Virus record (IMG/VR): IMGVR_UViG_3300040801_001493
Coordinates: 1 to 30,583 of that record
DNA: 30,583 bases
Reading direction: 5' to 3' (one strand)
DNA from: a virus
The position numbers and the translations under genes were made by a program. A model generated the notes under the pieces. It worked only from the letters and a program-made list of their open reading frames with translations. It made no database searches and was not told where the DNA came from. This document shows, piece by piece, positions 7,482 to 14,424 of this stretch. The stretch's first letter is position 1; every line of letters starts with the position of its first letter.

Positions 7482-8101
7482 CTCATGAAGGGTTTAAGCC
7501 AGCTGCGGAAATCTCCAGGAAAATCGTCGGGTTGATAGAGGAACGGCTCCTTAGTCGCAATGTGGAGCCGAATCTGGAAAAGCTCCCCAGCCTTGACAGG
7601 CGCCGTCCGGTGAAGGAAGTGGGGATCAGCTGGAAATACAACCATCGTGCCACGTTCAGGGTTGAAACCAAATCCGTGTTGTGGGAATTCCAGCTTACCA
7701 CCACTAACCTCAAACTCTGGATCGAAAGGTGGCTTGTCTTGATGGTCTGTCAGGAAGATGACGGCAGTGAGGTCACGATCTCGAACACGCACCCATTTCT
7801 TACGGAGGTACTCGCTGTTACTACAACGCCACTCGTCTTCAGCACCTTCAACATACCACTCGAACGTTGGGACTTCAGTTCCCCTGTAACTAACGCCATA
7901 GTGTTCTTCAATACCTTCAATCAGAGGTTCTACGCGCTGAAATATACCCAGTTCGTGTTTCTGGCTGTGACGTGTAGATGGCAGAGGGTTACCTTCAGGA
8001 TCCATGTCAGGAATCGTTACGTCGAGTGCCGCAATGATCTCTTCACAGATCAGAGGTGAGAGGATGTTTTGGTAAATGAGAAACGGCGATTTTGGTGTCA
8101 T
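7478..8101 (-). CDS. 2-oxoglutarate/Fe(II) oxygenase-like protein (prolyl hydroxylase type)
   Basis: The product is 207 residues. The double-stranded beta-helix pattern of the 2OG-Fe(II) oxygenase superfamily is visible: RDLTAVIFLTD (109-119), GGKLEFPQHGFGFNPERGT (134-152), then VVFPADPHFLHRTAPV with the distal His164, and LFQIRLHI with the 2OG-binding Arg178. The first metal-binding pair (His-x-Asp) should lie about residues 90-100, but the sequence there is WRCSNSEY, with Cys93 and Asn95 in the likely positions. It may be a divergent or inactive member. It is separated by 3 nt from the protease gene upstream, in the same operon. The substrate is unknown. Confidence 0.8.
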   Translation of the reverse strand: MTPKSPFLIYQNILSPLICEEIIAALDVTIPDMDPEGNPLPSTRHSQKHELGIFQRVEPLIEGIEEHYGVSYRGTEVPTFEWYVEGAEDEWRCSNSEYLRKKWVRVRDRDLTAVIFLTDHQDKPPFDPEFEVSGGKLEFPQHGFGFNPERGTMVVFPADPHFLHRTAPVKAGELFQIRLHIATKEPFLYQPDDFPGDFRSWLKPFMS

Positions 8102-8104
8102 AGA

Positions 8105-9049
8105 TTAATAGTCGAGACCATCAAGACGTTCGATTGCCTCTGTTTGAAGAACACGGATCAGATCACGGAGTGTCATCTGAGAGTCTTCCAGCATATCGAA
8201 TAGCTGCGCGGCAGCTTCCTTGGTGATCAGTGGCTCCTCCTCCATAGTTTCGAGACGCAGCTCCTCGGCCAGCAGCGAAACGATTTCGTCGGTGTCTAGT
8301 TCTTCCTTTATGATATTTGGGTCGATGATAAAGTTACCTGCCTCAAGAGCATTCTGGCCAACGAGGAACGGATGATCCATGTGACCACGGTCGTTCAGGT
8401 TAATGCTAACGTCTTTCAGCATCTTATCAGCGATCTTGATGTTCATCTTCACAACAGGTCGGTACTCTGTCTTTTCTGACGAAGGAACGCGGACAGCTTG
8501 TTGATCCGCCAGAGGCATGGTGAAGCGATTCTCTGATAGCTCAGGGCACATGAAGCTTACCTTACCGTTGCCGCGGTCAATCTCAATGTCTTCAGCATGT
8601 AGGCTGCAGATCGAGGCACCAGTATCAACCTTACCGGTCAGCTCCGCGCCAGTTGGGAGATCGGTAATCATCACTTTGACAATATCGGGAATGATCCGAC
8701 TCTGATCGATCTCCTTGAATCCTTCTGTGACCTTCCTACCACCAAAGCGTGCAGGAGTATCGAAGCGAACTGTGGAAGGCACCATCTGAAGTTTGTTGTT
8801 GAAAGCCCATACAAAGACAATCCAGTCTTTCATTTCAGCTGCTTTAGCTTTCTCAACGTTCTCTTCGTTTTTGCGGACGCTATACACAACAAGAGCTTTG
8901 TACCCTTTGAGGATCATATCGAGCACGCTATGCTCGGTGCTCTTGATCTGGCGGTACTCAACATCATTCACTACGATGGTCTCGTCGAACTTGACTTGCC
9001 CACCGCCAAATGATTGCTTTAGCGCATCCAGATTAGCAAACTCGTTCAT
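8105..9049 (-). CDS. Retropepsin-like 'ATP-dependent zinc protease' family protein (RimK-associated type)
   Basis: The product is 314 residues. The central domain (about 125-245) carries the aspartic-protease signature KVDTGASICSLHA (DTGAS at 142-146), RPVV (197-200) and NDRGHMDHPFLVGQNAL (219-235). This order is typical of the family annotated as putative ATP-dependent zinc protease, which is built like a retropepsin. The N-terminal 120 residues are unassigned and the C-terminal 65 are acidic and helical. The ATG overlaps the stop of the nuclease gene (ATGA). A late promoter octamer at 9081-9088 and an AAGGGA site suggest its own late transcript. The target is unknown; head maturation is one possibility. 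Confidence 0.82.
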   Translation of the reverse strand: MNEFANLDALKQSFGGGQVKFDETIVVNDVEYRQIKSTEHSVLDMILKGYKALVVYSVRKNEENVEKAKAAEMKDWIVFVWAFNNKLQMVPSTVRFDTPARFGGRKVTEGFKEIDQSRIIPDIVKVMITDLPTGAELTGKVDTGASICSLHAEDIEIDRGNGKVSFMCPELSENRFTMPLADQQAVRVPSSEKTEYRPVVKMNIKIADKMLKDVSINLNDRGHMDHPFLVGQNALEAGNFIIDPNIIKEELDTDEIVSLLAEELRLETMEEEPLITKEAAAQLFDMLEDSQMTLRDLIRVLQTEAIERLDGLDY

Positions 9050-9729
9050 TGATTACGTCCCTTCATATCGTCGTAGAAGGTATTTATGCGCTGTAGCAGC
9101 GGTTCCACGTAGTCGTCGATCTTCCGACGATACACCATTGGTACCATCCCACGCTCAACAGCAATCAGAACTGCGATGTCATCGATCGGTTCACCAAACA
9201 GCTCAAAGAACATGATAGCGTATGCTGTGCACTGTAGGAAGTAGTCTTCCACCATGCCTTCGTCTTTGTTATTGTTCGAAGTCTTGAAGTCAATGACAGA
9301 TAGAACCCCATCGTACTCGCCAACACAGTCGACTGTACCAGCGAGACCAAGACGCTCGCTATACATGAACAGTTCCTGTGCTCGAATGTTGTTGATCTTA
9401 TTGAGACGAACCTTGAGCTGGTTGAACAGCTTAGCATGCTCGATCTTATATCCTTTGGTGGGGTTATTTTCGTTCATCAGGTACTTCTCAGCCATCTCGT
9501 GGACAGCTGTACCTCGTTCAGAACACCGTTTCTGTTCGCGATCAGCCTTTTTGTCACCGAGCATGTTGCGCCAGTCCTGAAGCCACGGCTTATCACCATG
9601 ACCGAGAACGGTCGTCACGGAAGGGTAAGATTGTCCGTTGGGGCAGCGGTACCAGCGTTGGCCTCCACGCATCTCTCGGCTGATATCACCGATCTCGTGG
9701 GGTACACCAATAGTGTTGAAAGTAGGCAT
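9046..9729 (-). CDS. RecB/Cas4-type PD-(D/E)XK exonuclease
   Basis: The product is 227 residues counted from the ATG at 9729; an in-frame ATG at 9744 overlaps the late promoter. Nuclease motifs in order: RGTAVHEMAEKYL, GLAGTVDCVGEYDG (metal Asp), SVIDFKTSNNN (D-x-K of the active site) and QCTAYAIMFFEL (motif QxxAY). These define the RecB-like family, whose members resect DNA ends. No Shine-Dalgarno precedes the ATG. Instead GATAAATA lies 5 nt upstream, predicting a leaderless late transcript. It overlaps the protease gene downstream by 4 nt. Confidence 0.88.
   Translation of the reverse strand: MPTFNTIGVPHEIGDISREMRGGQRWYRCPNGQSYPSVTTVLGHGDKPWLQDWRNMLGDKKADREQKRCSERGTAVHEMAEKYLMNENNPTKGYKIEHAKLFNQLKVRLNKINNIRAQELFMYSERLGLAGTVDCVGEYDGVLSVIDFKTSNNNKDEGMVEDYFLQCTAYAIMFFELFGEPIDDIAVLIAVERGMVPMVYRRKIDDYVEPLLQRINTFYDDMKGRNQ
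9081..9088 (-). promoter_or_regulatory. T4-type late promoter (CATAAATA) inside nuclease gene
   Basis: CATAAATA lies 31 nt before the ATG at 9049 and would give a leader of about 26 nt containing AAGGGA. This matches the geometry of the octamer before gene 909-1322. Confidence 0.6.
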
Positions 9730-9744
9730 GATAGTATTTATCAT
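9728..9744 (-). promoter_or_regulatory. Late promoter GATAAATA within a short hairpin at the start codon
   Basis: GATAAATA occupies 9735-9742, followed by CTATC and then the ATG at 9729. ATGATA (9728-9733) and TATCAT (9739-9744) form a 6-bp stem with a 5-nt loop that includes most of the start codon. The stem is AT-rich and weak, but the layout matches the stronger hairpin at 16716-16745. Confidence 0.6.
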
Positions 9745-9772
9745 ACCACAAATGCGGGGTCAGAGGGAACGT

Positions 9773-9934
9773 TTAGTTTTGAGCTCGGTAAGCGTCTTCG
9801 ACCTGCTCACGTCTTTTCTTCGACATCTGAGACCATGTTTCACCAGCAGCCTTTTTCTTAGCACGCTTTCGGTTCTTGCGGTCAGCGTACGCTTGGATGC
9901 GAGAGCTGACTTCAAACAGGTCTGCTACTTTCAC
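9773..9934 (-). CDS. Small basic protein with capsid-targeting-like N-terminus
   Basis: The product is 53 residues and starts at GTG 9934, overlapping the previous stop by 4 nt (GTGA). It begins MKVADLFEVSSRIQAY, which has the Leu-x-Glu site (LFE) that T4 prohead protease cuts after. The middle is very basic (DRKNRKRAKKKAAGETW). It is the last gene of the tight 12233-9773 series. The existence is supported by the overlap and by the shared N-terminal pattern. An internal head role is inferred. Confidence 0.65.
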   Translation of the reverse strand: MKVADLFEVSSRIQAYADRKNRKRAKKKAAGETWSQMSKKRREQVEDAYRAQN

Positions 9935-10071
9935 TGTTTGCTCCCAGGATCACGACTCATCTGCTTCTTGCACTTACGTTCGTGCTTAGGTAGGTTAGGT
10001 ACCGCCCTCCCGCACCAGCGGCATCTACCTTTACCCTCTTTTTTCTGTTCGAATAGGTCCAGTAGTTTCAT
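9931..10071 (-). CDS. Small zinc-finger-like protein with capsid-targeting-like N-terminus
   Basis: The product is 46 residues. The ATG overlaps the preceding stop (TAATG) and its own stop overlaps the next GTG. It begins MKLLDLFEQKKEG, again with LFE near residue 8. CRWCGRAVPNLPKHERKC (residues 17-34) supplies two Cys, a His and a Cys with zinc-finger spacing. Lys and Arg make up about a third of the protein, so nucleic acid binding is plausible. I know no named family. Confidence 0.7.
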   Translation of the reverse strand: MKLLDLFEQKKEGKGRCRWCGRAVPNLPKHERKCKKQMSRDPGSKQ

Positions 10072-10421
10072 TACTTCGACAGTCTCTTGTTGAGCTTCTG
10101 CACCAGTTTCGACTTAGCGCTACGCTTAGTGTTGTTGGCTTTGCGACGAATGATGCCACCCTTCGTACGTTGTACCTTCTTACCAACACGCTTCTTCTTA
10201 GGATCGGCTCGCGTAACGCACGTCTTGGGGTCGGACACCAGCTTGCCCGCTTTTGGACCTGTCGTGCAACGGTACATTTTCTTGATGTTCTTACCGGAGC
10301 GCTTGTAGGCGCGCTTCACGCCTTCGGAAAGAACTTCACCAGCTTCATCCACAAAGACGATTTCGCAATCAGTGCACTCTTGCTCCTGAATGATCTCATA
10401 CAGTTCTTTCAACAGGCTCAT
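10071..10421 (-). CDS. Highly basic internal-head-protein candidate, paralog of the 10421-10837 gene
   Basis: The product is 116 residues. N-terminus MSLLKELYEIIQE resembles T4 capsid-targeting sequences and ends in IQE, a fit to the (Leu/Ile)-x-Glu cleavage rule. A short acidic segment (EIVFVDEAGEVLSEG) follows, then a conserved core (RAYKRSGKNIKKMYRCTTG, KLVSDPKTCVTR) and a very Lys/Arg-rich C-terminus that is histone-like. The core and N-terminus are clearly shared with the next gene upstream, so the pair arose by tandem duplication. Probable function: a DNA-associated protein packaged in the head and perhaps injected. This is inference from sequence pattern. Confidence 0.8.
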   Translation of the reverse strand: MSLLKELYEIIQEQECTDCEIVFVDEAGEVLSEGVKRAYKRSGKNIKKMYRCTTGPKAGKLVSDPKTCVTRADPKKKRVGKKVQRTKGGIIRRKANNTKRSAKSKLVQKLNKRLSK

Positions 10422-10837
10422 TAGCTTATTCCTTTAGCTGTCTTTGGTTTACGCTGTGCACTCATGCGCTTCAGACGTTTGTTGGCTTTGCGCACCATCT
10501 TTGAAGTGTTTGTTTTCAGTGCGATCTTTGATTTGCGGATACGAATGTTCTTCTTCTCAGAAGCAATCTTTCTACCAGCAAGAACACGAGCGAGACTCTT
10601 GCGCTTCACGCACGTCTGTGGGTTAGCAACCAGACGACCCTTCTTTTCGCCTGACACGCAACGGAACTTGCGTGTAATCTTCTTGCCCTGACGACGAAAT
10701 GCAGTTGTCGCTTCCTCGCTGAGAACAGCGCCATCCTCGTTGACGTATACTACTTCAAGTTCATCGCCATCCTCGTCGAGATAAACATAGTCGTCACCTT
10801 CATGAATGATGTCCAATAGCTCTTTTAGAAGACTCAT
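10421..10837 (-). CDS. Highly basic internal-head-protein candidate, paralog of the 10071-10421 gene
   Basis: The product is 138 residues. N-terminus MSLLKELLDIIHE carries an IHE site at residues 11-13. Residues 14-40 are strongly acidic (DDYVYLDEDGDELEVVYVNE). The core (AFRRQGKKITRKFRCVSG, RLVANPQTCVKR) matches the paralog, and the last 65 residues are mostly Lys, Arg, Ser and Ala. Both genes keep the same two cysteines. Start and stop overlap neighbours by one base (TAATG). If the head protease cuts after Glu13, the mature protein would keep an acidic front and a basic DNA-binding tail. Confidence 0.8.
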   Translation of the reverse strand: MSLLKELLDIIHEGDDYVYLDEDGDELEVVYVNEDGAVLSEEATTAFRRQGKKITRKFRCVSGEKKGRLVANPQTCVKRKSLARVLAGRKIASEKKNIRIRKSKIALKTNTSKMVRKANKRLKRMSAQRKPKTAKGIS

Positions 10838-11181
10838 TAGTCAATCCCACGCGATCCGGCATTATAGCCAGTAGTTGTTGTGTTGTTACCCCCCGACGTT
10901 CCGGGCTGATCAGGCGAAATCCCCGTCACACTCGGATCTTGCTTTGACTGTCCGCGCGAAGCTTTTGCCTTAGCCCGATCCATCATCTTCTGCTTTTGTC
11001 GCTGCTCAGCATTGCGCATTACTTCACGCTTATACATAGCCTGAAAGCGCTTCTGTCCAGATGGCGAGCCGGATCCCTTTTGAGCTTGTTGTAGTTGAGG
11101 GTTATTGGCCACAAACTCAGGATCGATGACCATCGGCGACTCGTCTTCGAACTCAGCCAGAAATTCCTTGAACGTGAGCAT
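10837..11181 (-). CDS. Internal head or core protein candidate
   Basis: The product is 114 residues. It begins MLTFKEFLAEFEDES, strikingly like the T4 internal protein leader MKTYQEFIAE, with LAE at residues 8-10 where T4 leaders are cut. The middle is helical, rich in Gln, Lys and Arg (RFQAMYKREVMRNAEQRQKQ), and the tail is a flexible Gly/Asn/Thr stretch (GNNTTTTGYNAGSRGID). There is no recognisable enzyme motif. It overlaps both neighbours by one base. Packaging into the prohead is inferred from the leader. Confidence 0.78.
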   Translation of the reverse strand: MLTFKEFLAEFEDESPMVIDPEFVANNPQLQQAQKGSGSPSGQKRFQAMYKREVMRNAEQRQKQKMMDRAKAKASRGQSKQDPSVTGISPDQPGTSGGNNTTTTGYNAGSRGID

Positions 11182-12233
11182 TAGCGATCTCCTAGGTACT
11201 TGAACAGGTAGCGAAGGAAGTCTTGCGGATCCATTTTCGAATCACTATTCTTGTCAACCTTGTTGAAGACGTTGACTGTCCCCTTTTCTTCTTGTTCTAC
11301 CCCAACCGCCATATCAGCAGCTGCAACGGGATCTGCCGACGGACCGAGGTCATCTTCATCAGCAGCCATGTCGTGCTTCCATTTGGCTAGCTGAGCGAGG
11401 CGTTTGGCTTCTTTGTTCTCGTCTTTCTTGTTCTTGTAGTACGTTTCCATGTCTAGAATCTGTTCTTCTTGACGTACTTTAGCCATTGCCGCTTCTCGCT
11501 CAGCTTCCGCCTTTTTTGCTTCTGCCTCTGCTTCTTTCGCTCTTGATTCAGCTGCTTGAGCGTCCTGTTGAGATTTCAGGAGATCGATGACCTGCGAGAG
11601 CATAGTTGCTTGGTCAAATTCTTCGCCGCCCTCATCGTCTGCCTCCATATCAAGATCGTCTTCGCCTTCACCCTCTTCGTCGGCGTCGAGATCGTCTTCG
11701 CCTTCGGTGTCGTCTAGAGTTTCATCACTAGCTTCAGTTGCATCCTCTTCTTCATCTTCTTCGATCTCGGGCCAGATCACATCAACAATCGTGAAGCGAT
11801 CCTTGAGTTTGAAGAGAACCTCAGCGATCTCCATAGACGTTTTGTCGTCCGTGAGAGCTTCGTCGTCTTCGCCGTGAAGCATGTGAGCAAGGGCGGTTTC
11901 AAAATCGTCTGCTTCATCAGCGGCGACAAGAACACGAACGACTTGGCCGTTCTCATCTTCAAGACCAAACGTCTTCGTATCTTCCATGTTCTTTGCTTTC
12001 TTATCCGCAGCAGCCATCTTCGACACGACAGCGGCAGGGTCAAAAGACTGTTCTGCTTCCACCATGCGGAAAAGATAGCCAACGGGTGCTAGTCGGCTGC
12101 GAACCTTGTCTTCCTTCTTGCGTTGCTTCTTTCTCGTCTTTCCCCCGATGGGGCTGCGGAACCCGGCAATTGCGCCTGCAGAGGTCGCTCCGGCAGCAGC
12201 CATTTCAGAAATGACGTCCTTGAGTAGTGACAT
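11181..12233 (-). CDS. Large acidic coiled-coil protein, prohead core or internal protein candidate
   Basis: The product is 350 residues. The leader MSLLKDVISEMAAAGA has ISE at residues 8-10. A basic patch follows (KTRKKQRKKEDKVRSR), then a folded acidic region, a run dominated by Asp and Glu (about residues 155-215), and a long Ala/Glu/Lys helix (KEAEAEAKKAEAEREAAMAK) likely to form a coiled coil. The C-terminus has an EF-hand-like loop, NKVDKNSDSKMDPQDFLRYL. Acidic, coiled-coil composition is typical of T4-type prohead core (scaffold) proteins. It is the first gene after the late promoter at 12267-12274 and heads the six-gene series. Confidence 0.78.
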   Translation of the reverse strand: MSLLKDVISEMAAAGATSAGAIAGFRSPIGGKTRKKQRKKEDKVRSRLAPVGYLFRMVEAEQSFDPAAVVSKMAAADKKAKNMEDTKTFGLEDENGQVVRVLVAADEADDFETALAHMLHGEDDEALTDDKTSMEIAEVLFKLKDRFTIVDVIWPEIEEDEEEDATEASDETLDDTEGEDDLDADEEGEGEDDLDMEADDEGGEEFDQATMLSQVIDLLKSQQDAQAAESRAKEAEAEAKKAEAEREAAMAKVRQEEQILDMETYYKNKKDENKEAKRLAQLAKWKHDMAADEDDLGPSADPVAAADMAVGVEQEEKGTVNVFNKVDKNSDSKMDPQDFLRYLFKYLGDR

Positions 12234-12266
12234 GTGAAACCATCCCTATCTATAGTGATTCGTCAG

Positions 12267-12274
12267 TATTTATT
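12267..12274 (-). promoter_or_regulatory. T4-type late promoter (AATAAATA)
   Basis: AATAAATA matches the consensus at 7 of 8 positions and lies 33 nt before the ATG at 12233. It sits just after the terminator of the upstream operon, so it probably drives the whole 12233-9773 cassette. A weak AGGGATGG serves as ribosome site. Confidence 0.7.
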
Positions 12275-12294
12275 GAGACGGACTTCTGGGAAAC

Positions 12295-12324
12295 AAAAAA
12301 CCCGACACAGTGGCCGGGCTTTTT
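12295..12324 (-). terminator. Intrinsic terminator of the helicase operon
   Basis: On the minus strand CCCG (12315-12318) pairs with CGGG (12301-12304) around a 10-nt loop, followed by TTTTTT (12295-12300). A run of T at 12320-12324 lets it also work on the plus strand. It separates gene 12342-12653 from the late cassette. Confidence 0.85.
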
Positions 12325-12341
12325 GCGTGGTTAGATGGGTG

Positions 12342-12653
12342 TTACAGTATCTCTGTGTTGTCGGGTTTGAAAGTCCGCCACTTTGGTTCGATTGTGATCT
12401 GTTGTGAGTGCTGCAACCAGTCTTCGAAAGAGAAGGCTGTTCTCATATGCTGCTTGATGTAGTCAGCATATTCGCTGTAGCAGTCAGCGATCTTTGCACG
12501 AAGAGGTTCGGGCAGTCCCGAAACATCGAGGGCTTTGATGTTGGACGGAACGACAGTTGGGACCACATATCGTTCCGTTCCTTCGCCCTCTCCGTCCTTC
12601 GTGTATCGAATTTGAGCGAGCTTTCCTACCTTCAGCTCAGAGAGATCACTCAT
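12342..12653 (-). CDS. Conserved hypothetical protein downstream of helicase gene
   Basis: The product is 103 residues. The start is the ATG at 12653, which overlaps the upstream stop by 8 nt; an earlier in-frame start would lie inside the previous gene without a ribosome site. The N-terminal 45 residues look beta-rich (VGKLAQIRYTKDGEG, RYVVPTVVPSNIKALDVSGL), the rest helical with aromatic residues (AFSFEDWLQHSQQ). I do not recognise the family. The segment with YVVPTVVPSNIKALDV has a WYL-like look, but this is weak. A terminator follows directly. Confidence 0.75.
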   Translation of the reverse strand: MSDLSELKVGKLAQIRYTKDGEGEGTERYVVPTVVPSNIKALDVSGLPEPLRAKIADCYSEYADYIKQHMRTAFSFEDWLQHSQQITIEPKWRTFKPDNTEIL

Positions 12654-12957
12654 CGTCAGCTGGGATGTCCAGAGCAGCTGCAGGTGCATCGTCGGCTACA
12701 GGGCCGGATTCTTCAACAGCTGCGTCCGCGGCCGCCATTTCACGAATCTGTGCCTGGATCTGACCTGCCAGGTGACGGCATGCGCTGTCCATCTGAGCGA
12801 ACGTCTTCTGTGCTTCGGCGCGGTCGGCGACCCACACATCGTACGTTGCGATCAGGCGCTGAACCTGTTCTGGTAGTTCGTTTACGGCGTATGCTACGTC
12901 GTCGACTAGAACTTCGCGTGGGCGAACTTCTTCTGTTGCTTGTGTTTCTTCACTCAT
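12646..12957 (-). CDS. Small helical protein of unknown function
   Basis: The product is 103 residues, started at 12957 with TAGGAGA seven nt upstream. Residues 15-75 are helical (AYAVNELPEQVQRLIATYDVW, FAQMDSACRHLAGQIQAQI). The ends are acidic and Ala/Pro-rich. The pattern with LPEQVQRLI-x-Y-D-x-W recalls a small uncharacterised family I have seen in cyanophages and cyanobacteria, but I cannot name it with confidence. It lies between helicase and gene 12342-12653. Confidence 0.75.
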   Translation of the reverse strand: MSEETQATEEVRPREVLVDDVAYAVNELPEQVQRLIATYDVWVADRAEAQKTFAQMDSACRHLAGQIQAQIREMAAADAAVEESGPVADDAPAAALDIPADDE

Positions 12958-13017
12958 GTGATTCTCCTATAGGTTTTACATATGTGTTGAGATACTTATC
13001 TTCACCCTTAACGCGCG

Positions 13018-14370
13018 TTATTCAATGTCGAACAGATCGTCCAGAGCATTGGCGGGATCACGACCAGTCTTCTCGCCGACTATATATGCCGCCTCGCTGA
13101 TGCCCATTGTCAGGGTCCTGTTCTCGGGTGTAGGCAGTGCCACACTCTGTACGGATGGCGCGTCAGCATCCACCACTCTAATGTTCGGCAGCCACTTCAA
13201 TGTGACCATCTTACCGACACCATCGCTTGTTCGTGTCTTGACGAACTGGAATCGGCATTCGCCTTGAGCTTTCATTGTCTCATTTGCAATGATAGAAATC
13301 CACGTGTCTGATGTATTGATTTTACTGATACCACCAGCAACGTGACTTTGACGAATACGTTCTTCGTCCACAGCCCCTCGGTTTTGCTGCGAAGCAGTTG
13401 CAACCGCCATGTTGTAGTCGTTACCAATATCGCGGAGCTGCTCAGCAGCACGCTTGTCTTTCTCGAACACGTTATCAGCCGAGACCTTCTCGTTTGACCC
13501 CATGATGTCGAGGTAATCTATGACAAGAACGTCAGGAATGAAACCTTTCTTCAGCTCATACTCTTTCAAGTATGCGCGAATCTGTCTAGCGCTCGTACCC
13601 GAGTTCATCCTTTTGATCGTGATGTTTGCTGTACTTTGTGCTTTCTTCTCAACCGATTGGACGATCTTTTCTTTGTGGTATTTCCACACAGCCGTTGGCA
13701 CTTCCGAGATCATTGTATCGTAGCGTTGCGACACCAGTTCTTCGGACAGCTCGAGGGTTATGTATAGCACCCTGAGACCTCTTTCAGCCTGGTTCAGTGC
13801 GTAGTTTGCTAGAATGACCGACTTACCAACACCGGAGTTTGCTGAGAACACCAGTAGTTCTTTCCGAGCGTGACCACCAAACAACAGGTCGTCGACTTCG
13901 GACCAACCTGTTGGTAGACGACCACCAGCGCGCTCGAGGTTATCAAGACGCTCACGGACGTTCTCGAAGTAGTCAAGACCAATGTCACGGTTCAGTGATA
14001 CTGTAATCGCGTCACGAACCAGCGTTTCAATCTGACCATAATCCCCCTCTTCCATCAGCTTTGGTGACGAGAGGATTGCCGCTTCTAGTGCCGAGTATCG
14101 GCAGAACTTCTCAATCTCATCGGCGACGTATGCCTGTTGGTCGTGTGTAACTTCTTGAGTCTTGAGTTGGACAGAAGTCTCGGCGGCGATTTGATCCGTG
14201 GAAGGCAGGTTGTTGTATTCGTTGTAGTACCCCTGTACGAAACGTACTGTACGTCTGAACTCGGGGTCGAAGTATTCAGGCTCGATGATTGATGAGCATA
14301 GTGCAAAGGTGTCAGGTGAGCTGACGAGGTATTCAAGTAGTAGTTTTTGCTTTTCTGTTGTTACATCCAT
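13018..14370 (-). CDS. 41: Replicative DNA helicase, DnaB/gp41-like
   Basis: The 450-residue product (T4 gp41 has 475) is a hexameric helicase that moves on the lagging strand and pairs with the primase at 28852-29922. An N-terminal helical domain (about 1-130) precedes the RecA-type motor: Walker A SANSGVGKS (176-184), the glutamate motif YITLELSEE, Walker B VLVIDYLDIMG near residue 285, and TASQQNRGAVDEERIRQSHV with the arginine-rich H4-like loop. The start follows TAGGAGACACATCAAGA. Its stop codon lies in a perfect 12-bp palindrome TAACGCGCGTTA (13009-13020), perhaps regulatory for the next gene. Confidence 0.96.
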   Translation of the reverse strand: MDVTTEKQKLLLEYLVSSPDTFALCSSIIEPEYFDPEFRRTVRFVQGYYNEYNNLPSTDQIAAETSVQLKTQEVTHDQQAYVADEIEKFCRYSALEAAILSSPKLMEEGDYGQIETLVRDAITVSLNRDIGLDYFENVRERLDNLERAGGRLPTGWSEVDDLLFGGHARKELLVFSANSGVGKSVILANYALNQAERGLRVLYITLELSEELVSQRYDTMISEVPTAVWKYHKEKIVQSVEKKAQSTANITIKRMNSGTSARQIRAYLKEYELKKGFIPDVLVIDYLDIMGSNEKVSADNVFEKDKRAAEQLRDIGNDYNMAVATASQQNRGAVDEERIRQSHVAGGISKINTSDTWISIIANETMKAQGECRFQFVKTRTSDGVGKMVTLKWLPNIRVVDADAPSVQSVALPTPENRTLTMGISEAAYIVGEKTGRDPANALDDLFDIE

Positions 14371-14424
14371 TCTTGATGTGTCTCCTATCTGTAGTGCTCT
14401 ATGTACTAGAGGACCTTAGAAGGC

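Noticed and set aside
9638-10093. A 151-residue plus-strand reading frame across the two small cassette genes
   Set aside because: The minus-strand genes there have perfect start/stop couplings and sensible compositions; the plus frame has neither.
12408-13100. A 230-residue plus-strand reading frame opposite two small genes and the helicase end
   Set aside because: It is antisense to three well-supported minus-strand genes, has an Arg/Leu/Cys-rich composition typical of a shadow frame, and has no ribosome site.
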